Below are positions 52,480 through 60,871 of a stretch of 62,827 nucleotides of DNA, piece after piece (position 1 is the stretch's first letter; the number at the start of each line of letters is the position of its first letter). The notes below the pieces were generated by a model. That model searched no databases, was not told the DNA's origin, and saw only the letters and a program-made list of their open reading frames with translations. The position numbers and the translations under genes were made by a program. Source of the stretch: CAYUIG01 sp964444685 (GTDB lineage: Bacteria; Gemmatimonadota; Gemmatimonadetes; Longimicrobiales; RSA9); the NCBI GenBank assembly GCA_964444685.1, contig CAYUIG010000022.1, forward strand, positions 1 to 62,827, in the 5' to 3' direction.

Positions 52480-53697
52480 TCAACCGGCCTCGGCGAGCAC
52501 CCCGGCCATGTCGTGACCCGACGGCCGCTGGTACACGCTCAGTCCGAACTCGGGGACCATCGACAGGATGTGATCGAAGATGTCGGCCTGGATACCCTCG
52601 TATTTCGACCACCGCGTGTCGTTCGTGAACACGTAGATCTGGATCGGCAGACCCTCCGGCGTAGGCTCGAGCTGCCGCACGAGGAAGGTCATGTCCTGCC
52701 GGATCATCGGATGGCTGCGCAGGTACGCCGTGATGTAGGCGCGCAGCGTCCCCACGTTCGTGAGACGACGCGCGTTCGCCACCAGCGACGGGTCCCGCTC
52801 CTTCCTGTCGTTCCACGCCCGCAGCTCCACCAGCTTCTCGCGCATGTAGTCGCGCAGCAGCTCGAAGCGCGAGAAGCGCTCGATCTCCTCGTCCGTCAGG
52901 AACCGGATCGTCGCCGTATTGATGTGGATCGACCGCTTGATGCGCCGGCCGCCGCGCTCGAACATGTTCCGCCAGTTCCGGAAGCTGTGCTCCAGGAACT
53001 TGTGCGTCGGGATCACCGTGATCGTCTTGTCCCAGTTCTCCACCTTCACGTTGTTGAGCGCGATATCGATCACATCGCCGTCGGCATCGAACTGCGGCAT
53101 CTCGATCCAGTCGCCCACGCGCACGAGGTCGTTGTTCGTGAGCTGCACGCTGGCCACGAGCGACAGCAGCGTGTCGCGGAAGATGAGCAGGATGACCGCC
53201 ATCATCGCGCCCAGCCCGCTCACGAAGTACCACGGCGACTGCCCTGCCACGCGCGCCACGATGAAGATGCCCGCAATCGCGTACAGGAAGATCTTGGCGA
53301 GCTGGATGTAGCTCTTGATCGGCCGCGTGGCCGCCACCGGCAGCCGCAGATAGAGCCCGTGCAGCGCCGTCAGCAGTGCATCGATCGCCAGCGCCGCGAC
53401 CAGGATGCCGGCCGCGCCCGTCAGCCGCTCGAAGAACGCCTCGAGGCCGGCGCTCAGCGGCACCCACTCCAGCCCGATGCGGAACGCGATCAGCGGAACG
53501 GCGAGCGCGAGACGGCGAAGCAGCTTCTCGTCGAGCAGCACCTCGTCCCAGCCGACCGGACTGCGCCGGACGAGCGCGCGGATCGCCGCCACTACGTAGC
53601 GGCGCGTGACGAAGTGGAGGAGCGCTACGCCCAGCAGCAGTGCGACGAGCATCGCGGCCCCGCGCGCCCACGGGGCATCGATGAGAAACGAATCCAC
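52480..53697 (-). CDS. YbdG-type mechanosensitive ion channel (MscS family)
   Basis: A 405-residue channel with five N-terminal membrane helices and a C-terminal MscS beta domain. The pore helix is SGLGAMMAVILLIFRDTLLSLVASVQL, then LVRVGDWIEMPQFDADGDVIDIALNNVKVENWDKTITVIPTHKFL. GGRRIKRSIHINTATIRFL and IQIYVFTNDTRWSKYEGIQADIFDHIL continue the resemblance to E. coli YbdG, which gives miniconductance activity during osmotic downshock. It starts at GTG, with AGGAGAAGGA upstream. The TPR gene follows by 20 bp. Confidence 0.94.
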   Translation of the reverse strand: MDSFLIDAPWARGAAMLVALLLGVALLHFVTRRYVVAAIRALVRRSPVGWDEVLLDEKLLRRLALAVPLIAFRIGLEWVPLSAGLEAFFERLTGAAGILVAALAIDALLTALHGLYLRLPVAATRPIKSYIQLAKIFLYAIAGIFIVARVAGQSPWYFVSGLGAMMAVILLIFRDTLLSLVASVQLTNNDLVRVGDWIEMPQFDADGDVIDIALNNVKVENWDKTITVIPTHKFLEHSFRNWRNMFERGGRRIKRSIHINTATIRFLTDEEIERFSRFELLRDYMREKLVELRAWNDRKERDPSLVANARRLTNVGTLRAYITAYLRSHPMIRQDMTFLVRQLEPTPEGLPIQIYVFTNDTRWSKYEGIQADIFDHILSMVPEFGLSVYQRPSGHDMAGVLAEAG

Positions 53698-53784
53698 GAG
53701 TCCTTCTCCTGTTTGTCGTGAGCGGCCTTCCGGCCATACCCCGCGACCCGGCGCAGGTGCGTCAGAGCCGTGAATTGTGTGGGG

Positions 53785-54642
53785 TCAGTCGATTTCGGCG
53801 ATGCGTGCCGAGTGGATGCGCCACTGCTGCTGTTCGGCCGTGGCGCCATCCACCACCGAGCGGCGCAGCGTGTACTTGCCCTCGAACCGCTGCGTCCGGC
53901 CATTCGTCGTCACAGCTTCGACCTCGACCGGGACTTCCACGTACCGCGAACCGGCAGCGCCCTCGATGCGGCCCGGTGCACCCGTTTCGACGCGAACCCC
54001 GGCCGTCTGTGCGAATCCCGCCGCGAATGCCTCGTAGCTCTGCCCGCTCGCGCGGCCGCTGTCCGCCCAGAGCGCATAGGCACGCGCATAGTCGCGCGCA
54101 TCGATCGCCGCATAGTAGCGGTGCAGCGTGGCCACCGCGTTCGATGCATCGGGCTCCGCCACGGCCGCGCCATCACCGAGCGTACGCCATGCGACGACGC
54201 GCGGATCCGGTCCTCCGCTCACCTCGAGCTGCACGCGCTCCCGGCCCGCCTCGCCCGTGCTCGCCACCAGCACGATCTCGCCTGCCACCACGCATTCCGC
54301 CGTCACGGACCGCACTTCCAGCCGGTCCGGCCACGGACTCGATGTGCGACGTCCCGGTGCCGACTCCGGATTCGCAATCCAGCTCTCCAGCAGCTCCGGC
54401 GTCACGAGATCCGCGTACGCCGCGCGCAGCTCACGCTCCACGATGCTGTCGGGTGCAAGCACCGAAACATCGTTCAGCCGCGAACCGAGACGCATCGCGA
54501 GCGAACGTGCGGCCGCCGTGTCGCACGATGCCGTTTCCTGCGCGGACGGAGCCGGCGCAGGCTCCTGCACCGGTTCGTCCTGGGAGTCCGCGCGCGGTTC
54601 ACCGCACGCCAGCACGAACAACGCGAGTATGATTCTTCTCAT
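53785..54642 (-). CDS. Hypothetical lipoprotein
   Basis: A 285-residue lipoprotein: MRRIILALFVLACGEPRADS has a lipobox (FVLAC). A disordered acidic/proline segment follows, then two small domains of about 100 residues each. The second (ATLHRYYAAIDARDYARAYALWADSGRASGQSYEAFAAGFAQTAGVRVETGAP...) is an NTF2-like alpha+beta fold, as in many secreted proteins that bind other envelope parts. No family can be named. It ends 88 bp from the channel start on the same strand. A start at 54651 (three codons earlier) is equally possible. Confidence 0.75.
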   Translation of the reverse strand: MRRIILALFVLACGEPRADSQDEPVQEPAPAPSAQETASCDTAAARSLAMRLGSRLNDVSVLAPDSIVERELRAAYADLVTPELLESWIANPESAPGRRTSSPWPDRLEVRSVTAECVVAGEIVLVASTGEAGRERVQLEVSGGPDPRVVAWRTLGDGAAVAEPDASNAVATLHRYYAAIDARDYARAYALWADSGRASGQSYEAFAAGFAQTAGVRVETGAPGRIEGAAGSRYVEVPVEVEAVTTNGRTQRFEGKYTLRRSVVDGATAEQQQWRIHSARIAEID

Positions 54643-54685
54643 GTGCGCCATCCCGGCGGCAATCATGGTGCCACGCGGACCGCAG

Positions 54686-54828
54686 GATCGAGTGTCGAGG
54701 GTCGAGTACCGAGAGTTGGGTATCGATGAGTGATGGAGTCGTTGCAGCAAACCAGACACCAGACTCCAGACACCAGACTCCAGACCCGGGTTTTTGGACC
54801 CGACCCTCGACCCCCGACCCCCGACCCG
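54686..54828. repeat. Two-armed heptanucleotide element, GACTGGA/GTCGAGG family, copy 3
   Basis: The left arm (54686-54727) has GATCGAG, TGTCGAG, GGTCGAG, TACCGAG units. The right arm (54752-54828) has eleven consecutive 7-bp units of CCAGACN and CGACCCN type, in perfect register over 77 bp. GTCGAGGGTCG (54694-54704) is exactly complementary to CGACCCTCGAC (54801-54811). It fills the divergent spacer before the exonuclease. Confidence 0.88.
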
Positions 54829-54840
54829 GATACTATCCGG
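54826..54840. promoter_or_regulatory. 15-bp palindrome at the exonuclease start
   Basis: CCGGATA-C-TATCCGG is a perfect palindrome ending 3 nt before the ATG at 54844. It contains TACTAT (54831-54836), a -10-like box; if used, the mRNA would be leaderless. No Shine-Dalgarno sequence is present. Confidence 0.45.
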
Positions 54841-54843
54841 ACC

Positions 54844-55668
54844 ATGATCGTACACCTCATCGACGGCACCTACGAGCTCTTCCGGCACTTCTACGGACTG
54901 CGCCGCTTCCAGAAGAATAGCGACCCGCCGCTCGGCGCGGTCGCCGGCGTGATCCGTACCGTGCTGGGCATGATCGAGTCGGACGCGACCCACATCGGTG
55001 TGGCCACCGACCACGTGATCGAATCCTTCCGCAACGACCTCTGGCCCGGCTACAAGACGGGAGCCGGCATCGAGCGGTCGCTGAAGGCGCAGTTCCACCC
55101 GCTGGAGGATGCGCTCCGGGCCATGGGCGTGACAGTCTGGGCGATGGTCGAGCTCGAGGCGGACGACGCACTCGCGGCCGCGGCGCGCATCGCCGGCGAG
55201 GATGCGCGCGTGGAGAAGGTTTGCATATGGACGCCCGACAAGGACCTCGCGCAGTCCGTACGGGGCGAGCGCATCGTGCAGGTCGACCGCCGCTCCGGTG
55301 CCATCCGCGATGAGAAGGCCGTGGTCGCGAAGTTCGGCGTTCCGCCCGCTCGCATCGCCGACTTCCTCGCGCTCGTCGGCGACAGCGCGGACGGGTATCC
55401 CGGGATCGGCGGCATCGGCCCGGTCACGGCGGCACGGCTCATCGCACGCTACGGCGCGCTCGAGGAATGGCCGGAGGACGCGCTGCGCGGCCAGCGCGAC
55501 CACGCCCTGCTCTTCAAGCGCCTCGCCACACTCCGTGCCGAGGAACCGCTCTTCGACAGCGTCGATGCGCTGGCCTGGACCGGACCGCAGGACGAGTTCG
55601 AGGACTGGGCTGATCGCATGGGCGACCGGAAGCTCTGGGATCGAGCACTCCGCGCCTCACGGAGTTGA
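54844..55668 (+). CDS. 5'-3' exonuclease (PolI N-terminal-like/flap endonuclease)
   Basis: A 274-residue stand-alone exonuclease with a PIN-like domain (residues 1-165) and a helix-hairpin-helix region. Acidic metal ligands appear in LIDGTYELFRHFYG, ATDHVIESFRNDLWPGYKTG, ELEADDALAAAARIA and WTPDKDLAQSV. The DNA-binding segment is ALVGDSADGYPGIGGIGPVTAARLIARYGALEEWPE. This matches the E. coli ExoIX/PolI 5'-nuclease fold and would remove 5' flaps or RNA primers. The ATG is directly behind a palindrome and without ribosome-binding site. The stop is immediately followed by a 309-bp inverted-repeat element. Confidence 0.92.
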   Translation: MIVHLIDGTYELFRHFYGLRRFQKNSDPPLGAVAGVIRTVLGMIESDATHIGVATDHVIESFRNDLWPGYKTGAGIERSLKAQFHPLEDALRAMGVTVWAMVELEADDALAAAARIAGEDARVEKVCIWTPDKDLAQSVRGERIVQVDRRSGAIRDEKAVVAKFGVPPARIADFLALVGDSADGYPGIGGIGPVTAARLIARYGALEEWPEDALRGQRDHALLFKRLATLRAEEPLFDSVDALAWTGPQDEFEDWADRMGDRKLWDRALRASRS

Positions 55669-55977
55669 CACCACAGAGGCACAGAACGCAGAGGTCTGAC
55701 GGGCGCACCGGAGTTCATCGCGCGGTCAACCTTACCCCAACGGCGAGGTCGGAAGTGACTGGGGTCCGGTTCGCGGCGCCTGACGCTGTGAACCCTGCCC
55801 CAGTCTGTTCGCGAGACCGACCGGGGCAATTCTGACTGCACTCCGCACGGTGAGAACTGCCCCAGGTCCTGTAGAGAGCGATACTGGGGTAAGGGTCACA
55901 TCGAATCGATACTCCGTTTGGCACGCAGATCCCCACGAAGAGTAGGGTGGCTTCGCGCCGTCGGTGCCTCTGTGGTG
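55669..55977. mobile_element. MITE-like element with 14-bp perfect terminal inverted repeats
   Basis: CACCACAGAGGCAC (55669-55682) and GTGCCTCTGTGGTG (55964-55977) are perfect inverted repeats bounding 309 bp of noncoding DNA that exactly fills the space between two convergent genes. Inside lie nested imperfect hairpins: 55728-55741 with 55882-55896, 55757-55772 with 55790-55805, and 55819-55836 with 55850-55868. All arms carry a CTGCCCCAG/ACTGGGGT core. No ORF or transposase is present, so it would be non-autonomous. No target-site duplication is obvious. Confidence 0.75.
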
Positions 55978-55984
55978 AATGACG

Positions 55985-57694
55985 TCAGACCGGAGGGAAA
56001 TCCAGAGCACCCACGATGCGCTCGTAGCGCGGATCGCCACGCAGCGTACCGAAGAAGAGCTCGGTTCGTATCGATTGCAGGAACGTGGCGCGCTCCTCGA
56101 GTGCTCGCTCCAGTGCGCGCAACGCACGCCCGCGGTCGCCGAAGACGATGGCGTAGTACGCGATGTCGACGGGGTGACGTCGCTCCGATTCACACCGATC
56201 GAGCACCGCGATGCCCCCCGCGAGGCGAGTGGAGTCCATGGCGGCATCGACGAGGGCGTCGACATCCGCGGTCTCGAGGGCGCCGGTATACTCTGCCCAG
56301 CGACGGCCGGCGTGCCGCGCGTCCTCGAAGCGGCCGGTGCTGAGATACATCCGGTGCAGCAGCACCTGCGGGAAGGCGAACGCGGGATCCATGCGCAGCG
56401 TTGCCTCGAGCTGTGCGATCGCCTCCTGCGTGCGGCCGTTGATCAGGAGCACGAGTCCGAGGTTGCCGTGCGCGACGGGTGAGAGCGGGTCGAGTGCGAC
56501 CGCCTGGCGCAGCTGCGCTTCCGCTTCCTCCGCACGCCCGAGCTGCGCGAGCAGCTCGCCATACCACTGACGCGCGGTCGAGTGGTTCGGATTGAGGTCG
56601 AGCGCCCGGCGCAGGGCATCGAGCGCGTCCGACCACCGCCACTGCCAGTAGTAGCTGTAGCCCAGCGCTGCGTATGCGTCGGGCAATCGTGGGTCGAGGT
56701 CGATGGCACGCCGCGCCGCTTCCTCGGCACGCCGGTATGCGTCCTCGGGCCGGATGTCACGCGCCTGCTGATGTACGACCGACCACGCCAGCGCGACTCC
56801 TGCGTGTGCGCGCGCGTAAGCCGGCTCCAGCGCGATCGCCTGCTCGAATAGATCGATAGCGCGCAGGACGTACTGCGGCGTGCGCCGGTTCCAGAAGAAC
56901 AGTCCCTGGAGATAGAGGTCGTGTGCAGCCGTGGCCGGGGCTGAGCGTACCAGTGCGGGCGCATCCTCGGTGAGGACACCGGCCTCCAGCGCATCCGCCA
57001 CCGTGCGCGCAATCGTGCTCTGGACCTCGAAGAGCTCCGCCGCATCCGTGTCGAACCGATCCGACCAACGCCGGAAGCCCGCCGCGTCCACGAGCCGCAC
57101 GGAGATGCGCAGGAGATCCCCCGACTGGCGGATCGTGCCCTCGAGCACCATGGCCACGCGCAGCTCGCGCGCGATGTCCGGGATCTGCACCTCGGGATCG
57201 CGGAACTGGAACGATGACGTGCGCGCCGACACACGCAGGCCGGGCACCTGTGCCAGCGCGTCCAGGATCTCCTCCGCGATGCCATCGCCCAGGTAGGCGC
57301 TTCCTGAATCGGCACCCGTCACCGCGAACGGCAGCACCGCGACCGACCGTGGGTCCGGTGCATCCTCATCGGGCGTCGCCGTGTCGGCGTTCGGTGAACT
57401 GCGCTGGACCCATCCGACGCCTGCACCCGCCACCACGAACACCAGCGCGAGCGCCAGCAGCTCCATCCCCGACACGCGCTGGCGCCCCTGCTCGCCGTGG
57501 TACCAGGCCAGCACAAGCGTGGCGAGCAGCCCGCCCGCGAGCAGCACGGGCACCGACCGCATGACGATGGGTGCCCAGTCGTACGTGTCCGCGAGCAGCG
57601 CGAGCACCTGCAGCACGAGCCACGCACCCGCGAGATACGCGAGCACCCACTGGACCAGCTTGCGTTCCTTCAGACGCTGAACCAGCCCGATCAT
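55985..57694 (-). CDS. TolB-like/TPR membrane protein (paralogue 3)
   Basis: A 569-residue third member of the family at 672 and 22515. The N-terminus MIGLVQRLKERKLVQWVLAYLAGAWLVLQ precedes two or three membrane helices (about 15-110). The TolB/FlgO-like domain (about 125-245) shows VAVLPFAVTGADSGSAYLGDGIAEEILDALAQVPGLRVSARTSSF, RELRVAMVLEGTIRQSGD and FEVQSTIARTVADAL. TPR repeats follow (LDPRLPDAYAALGYSYYWQW..., LNPNHSTARQWYGELLAQLGRAEEAEAQL). The start at 57694 has CGGAGATCTCG upstream; an ATG ten codons earlier is less well placed. It is preceded by the metalloprotease and its hairpin terminator. Confidence 0.88.
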   Translation of the reverse strand: MIGLVQRLKERKLVQWVLAYLAGAWLVLQVLALLADTYDWAPIVMRSVPVLLAGGLLATLVLAWYHGEQGRQRVSGMELLALALVFVVAGAGVGWVQRSSPNADTATPDEDAPDPRSVAVLPFAVTGADSGSAYLGDGIAEEILDALAQVPGLRVSARTSSFQFRDPEVQIPDIARELRVAMVLEGTIRQSGDLLRISVRLVDAAGFRRWSDRFDTDAAELFEVQSTIARTVADALEAGVLTEDAPALVRSAPATAAHDLYLQGLFFWNRRTPQYVLRAIDLFEQAIALEPAYARAHAGVALAWSVVHQQARDIRPEDAYRRAEEAARRAIDLDPRLPDAYAALGYSYYWQWRWSDALDALRRALDLNPNHSTARQWYGELLAQLGRAEEAEAQLRQAVALDPLSPVAHGNLGLVLLINGRTQEAIAQLEATLRMDPAFAFPQVLLHRMYLSTGRFEDARHAGRRWAEYTGALETADVDALVDAAMDSTRLAGGIAVLDRCESERRHPVDIAYYAIVFGDRGRALRALERALEERATFLQSIRTELFFGTLRGDPRYERIVGALDFPPV

Positions 57695-57770
57695 CGAGAT
57701 CTCCGAGGAAGCGCTCGAGTGCAACGTGATCGGCCGATCCCGGCTTCACAAGAGGCTCGCCGATGCGCGA

Positions 57771-57800
57771 GGCCCCCGCCGCGACTCCGCGACGGGGGCC
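57771..57800. terminator. Hairpin between metalloprotease and TPR gene
   Basis: GGCCCCCGCCGCG (57771-57783), loop ACTC, CGCGACGGGGGCC (57788-57800) form a 13-position stem with one C-A mismatch. It lies 39 bp past the metalloprotease stop on the minus strand, without a T tract. Confidence 0.55.
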
Positions 57801-57838
57801 CCTCATACTCCCGACTTTCGGGCTCTTGACTCCGGGAC

Positions 57839-60289
57839 TCAGTTCCCCGGTTCGAGCACGTCGTCGATGCGCGCCCGGATGTCCTGCAGATGGAGCCGCG
57901 TCGTGCGGTCGCTCACGCGCGGAATCGCACGCACGACCTGAGCACGCAGCTCGATCAGCTCACCGCGCGCGAACGCGGCGATGTCGCTCTGCGTGGGATC
58001 CACGGGCGGGCCGCCGAAGCCCACCGGCCCGGTCGGTGCCGGCGGCGGCGTCATGAGCTCCGCCATGCGATCCACGTACGCGCGCTGGAGATTGCGACGG
58101 TACACGTCGATGCGCCGGCCCGCTGCCAGCTCGGACCACACGCCGCCGCGCACGTCGGTGAACAACTCGCCGATCGTGTAGGCATCCGCGCCCAGCATCG
58201 CTTCCTGCTCGATCAGACGCTCCATGCGCGCGGCGTTGAAGACGAGCCCCAGCGCGCGCGTCTGCGCGTCGCGGATCCGCTCGACGCCCGACGGGTTCCC
58301 GATCCGGCGCAGCACCTCGTCGTTGAGCATCCACGTCGGTGTGGTGAATGCCTGGTCGATGATGTAGCGGACCGCACGCCTCTGATCGGCTTCCGGCACC
58401 GGGTTGTACGGATAGCCGGGCTGGTCGGCCTCGCGGAAGTTCCGCTCGACGCCGCCGATGATCGTCGCTACGTGGCCGAGATACCGGTTCCACTGGCCCA
58501 GCACCTGGCCGTACAGCTCGTTCAGCTGCGTATAGTCCTGCCCGGGCCGCGTCGTCCAGCCGATCAGATTGTCCATCGTGACCTTCAGGTTCGCGATCCC
58601 GTATTCGCTCGCCTTCACACCGTCGTCACCCAGCGCTTCGGTCTGTGCCGTCGGATCCGAGCCGGTCGCGCCCGCGAAGTAATAGATCGGCTCGTCGTGC
58701 GCCGCGACCCAGCGGTCGAGCGTCGCCTCCTCCTCTTCCGGCGAGTCGGCCTCGAGGATCGGGCGGTAGCCCCACTCGATCGCCCACTTGTCGTAGGGCC
58801 CGATCGCAGGATAGAAGCTGATGCCCGGGTCTCCCGGCTGCGCCACATAGTTGAAGCGCGCGTAGTCCATGATGGACGGCGCCGTCCCCATCCGCTGCGT
58901 GAACGGGCCCGACCGCAGCGAGTCCACGGGGTACGCAGCGCTCGACTTCATGTTGTGCTGCAGGCCCAGCGTGTGACCCACCTCGTGCGACGAGACGAAG
59001 CGCACGAGCTGGCACATCACCTCATCGCTCATCCACGCCGTGCGCGCCTCCGGGTTCGCCGCGGACGTCTGCACGAAGAACCAGTTGCGCACGAGGTTCA
59101 TCACGTTGTGATACCAGTTGATGTCGCTCTCGAGGATCTCGCCCGTGCGCGGGTCGTGCACGTGCGGGCCCGACGCGTTCTGGATGTCCGACGGGTAGTA
59201 GCGGATCACCGAGTAGCGCGCATCCTCCGGGCTGAACTCCGGGTCCTCCTGGGGCGACGGCGGCATCCGACCCTGAATCGCGTTCCGGAAGCCCGCGGCC
59301 TCGAACGCCACGTTCCAGTCGTTCACGCCGTCGATCAGGCACTGCCGCCACTGCACCGGCGTGGCCGGATCCACGTAGTAGATGATCGGCTTCACCGGCT
59401 CGACCAGCTCGCCGCGCCGGAACGCGGCCGTGTCCTTCGGCTCCAGCCGCCAGCGCGTGATGTACGTCTTCCGCTCCGCGTAGTGCGCCGGTGTGCTGTA
59501 GTCGATCATGCTGCGCGTGAAGAAACCAACGCGCGGATCGAATAGCCGCGGCTGCATCGGCCGCGCCGGCAGCAGCACCATCGACTGGTTCAGCTCCAGC
59601 GAGACCGTGTTGGTGCTCGCATTCGCGGGCGGGCGCCCGGCCTCGTACGTCAGCACGTGCTTGACTTCGATGTTTTCCGGATAGCTGTTCACGGACGTGA
59701 TGTACGACCGCTCGCCATCCAGCCGGCGGACCTGCATCTGTTCGCGCGCGTTGTTGCTCAGGCCGAGCACACGCACGTCCGTCGTGAACAGGTCGCTCAC
59801 TTCGACCACCACGGCACTGCTGTCCGCAGGCATGGTGGCAATGTCGAACGCGGCGATGATCGGCTCGAAATGTGCGTTCTGGACTGCCTGATAGATCGGC
59901 GCGCTCGTGTCCGCCACCACGTCGTACTGCACCGTGCGCAGCAGCACGCGGTTCCCCTCACGCACCCAGCGCACCACCTGCGTGTTCGCGCGCTGGCCGC
60001 CGTAGCCGAAGTTGCTGGTCGTGCGCGCAATGCTCGTCACCAGCAGCAGCTCACGCCCGAGCATCGCATTCGGGATCTCGTACCACACGTCCTCGCCCTT
60101 GCGATGCACCTTGAAGAGACCTTCGTCCGTCGTCACATCCGGGGTGATGACCCGGGCGTACGGACGCATCGCGCCGGCGCTGTCGCGTGCCGCCGGGCGC
60201 GGGGTCGGTGTGGGCGGTGGCTGGTTGCCGGCGCACGCCGCCGCCACGACAGCGGCGAGCAGAGCGGCCGGGAGAGGACGCCTGACCAT
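57839..60289 (-). CDS. Zinc-dependent metalloprotease lipoprotein, DUF5117/DUF4953 type
   Basis: An 816-residue exported protein. Lipobox VAAAC lies in MVRRPLPAALLAAVVAAACAG. An N-terminal DUF5118/DUF5117-like region follows (LFKVHRKGEDVWYEIPNAMLGRELLLVTSIARTTSNFGYGG, residues about 55-100). The zinc site is HEVGHTLGLQH (435-445), the extended HExxHxxGxxH metzincin motif, with SIMDYARFN downstream as Met-turn. The C-terminal DUF4953-like part holds FGGPPVDPTQ. Such proteins are abundant in Bacteroidota and Gemmatimonadota and probably degrade proteins at the cell surface or in the periplasm. The start has GGAG at 7 nt. Confidence 0.92.
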   Translation of the reverse strand: MVRRPLPAALLAAVVAAACAGNQPPPTPTPRPAARDSAGAMRPYARVITPDVTTDEGLFKVHRKGEDVWYEIPNAMLGRELLLVTSIARTTSNFGYGGQRANTQVVRWVREGNRVLLRTVQYDVVADTSAPIYQAVQNAHFEPIIAAFDIATMPADSSAVVVEVSDLFTTDVRVLGLSNNAREQMQVRRLDGERSYITSVNSYPENIEVKHVLTYEAGRPPANASTNTVSLELNQSMVLLPARPMQPRLFDPRVGFFTRSMIDYSTPAHYAERKTYITRWRLEPKDTAAFRRGELVEPVKPIIYYVDPATPVQWRQCLIDGVNDWNVAFEAAGFRNAIQGRMPPSPQEDPEFSPEDARYSVIRYYPSDIQNASGPHVHDPRTGEILESDINWYHNVMNLVRNWFFVQTSAANPEARTAWMSDEVMCQLVRFVSSHEVGHTLGLQHNMKSSAAYPVDSLRSGPFTQRMGTAPSIMDYARFNYVAQPGDPGISFYPAIGPYDKWAIEWGYRPILEADSPEEEEATLDRWVAAHDEPIYYFAGATGSDPTAQTEALGDDGVKASEYGIANLKVTMDNLIGWTTRPGQDYTQLNELYGQVLGQWNRYLGHVATIIGGVERNFREADQPGYPYNPVPEADQRRAVRYIIDQAFTTPTWMLNDEVLRRIGNPSGVERIRDAQTRALGLVFNAARMERLIEQEAMLGADAYTIGELFTDVRGGVWSELAAGRRIDVYRRNLQRAYVDRMAELMTPPPAPTGPVGFGGPPVDPTQSDIAAFARGELIELRAQVVRAIPRVSDRTTRLHLQDIRARIDDVLEPGN

Positions 60290-60406
60290 GGTCGAGCTCC
60301 AGTTGTTCGTTTCGGATCGCGGCGATGCCCTGCCTTGCCGCTTCGGATTCGAGCGCGCAACCTACCACGTCCACGGCCACCGCTCAACCCGACCGACGGA
60401 GGAAGA

Positions 60407-60868
60407 ATGACCGGCAGGCCCGAGGTGCGAGAGCTCGAGAAGGACGAAGCCGAGCGCATCCTCGCCCGCAACCACGTCGGCCGCATCGGCTTCGCGCGCG
60501 AGAACCGCATCGAGATCCAGCCGGTGCACTACGTCTTCGACTCCGGCTGGATCTGGGGCCGCACCTCGGCCGGCAGGAAGTACGAAGCGCTCGGCGGCAC
60601 CACCGCATACCAGTGGTGGCCCGTGGTCTTCGAAGTGGATGAGATCGAGAACCTCTTCCACTGGCGCAGCGTACAGGTCCACGGCGGGTTCTACATCATC
60701 CCCGAAAAGGGCAGCGCCGAGGACGCGCAGGTGCGCGCACGCGCCATCGACATCCTCCGCACCCTGATCCCCGAGACGCTGCGCGAAGGCGACCCGTTCC
60801 CCTTCCGCACCGTCCTCTTCCGCATCGCCGTGCAGGAGCTCAGCGGCAGGGAGGCGCGGCTTGCCTGA
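60407..60868 (+). CDS. Pyridoxamine 5'-phosphate oxidase-like flavin-binding protein
   Basis: A 153-residue split-barrel protein: REVRELEKDEAERILARNHVGRIGFARENRIEIQPVHYVFDSGWIWGRTSAGRKYEAL, a pattern of the PNPOx-like/nitroimidazole resistance group, with GRIGF and I-x-P-V-x-Y strands for FMN binding. YQWWPVVFEVDEIENLFHWRSVQVHG completes the core. Such proteins bind FMN, F420 or heme; the cofactor cannot be chosen from sequence. The start has GGAGGAAGA right upstream. It is divergent from the metalloprotease and is followed by the large heptad element. Confidence 0.87.
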   Translation: MTGRPEVRELEKDEAERILARNHVGRIGFARENRIEIQPVHYVFDSGWIWGRTSAGRKYEALGGTTAYQWWPVVFEVDEIENLFHWRSVQVHGGFYIIPEKGSAEDAQVRARAIDILRTLIPETLREGDPFPFRTVLFRIAVQELSGREARLA

Positions 60869-60871
60869 GCT

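Noticed and set aside
55669..55977. Short frames inside the inverted-repeat element as a transposase remnant
   Set aside because: No frame longer than about 75 codons stays within it and no DDE or HUH motif is visible.
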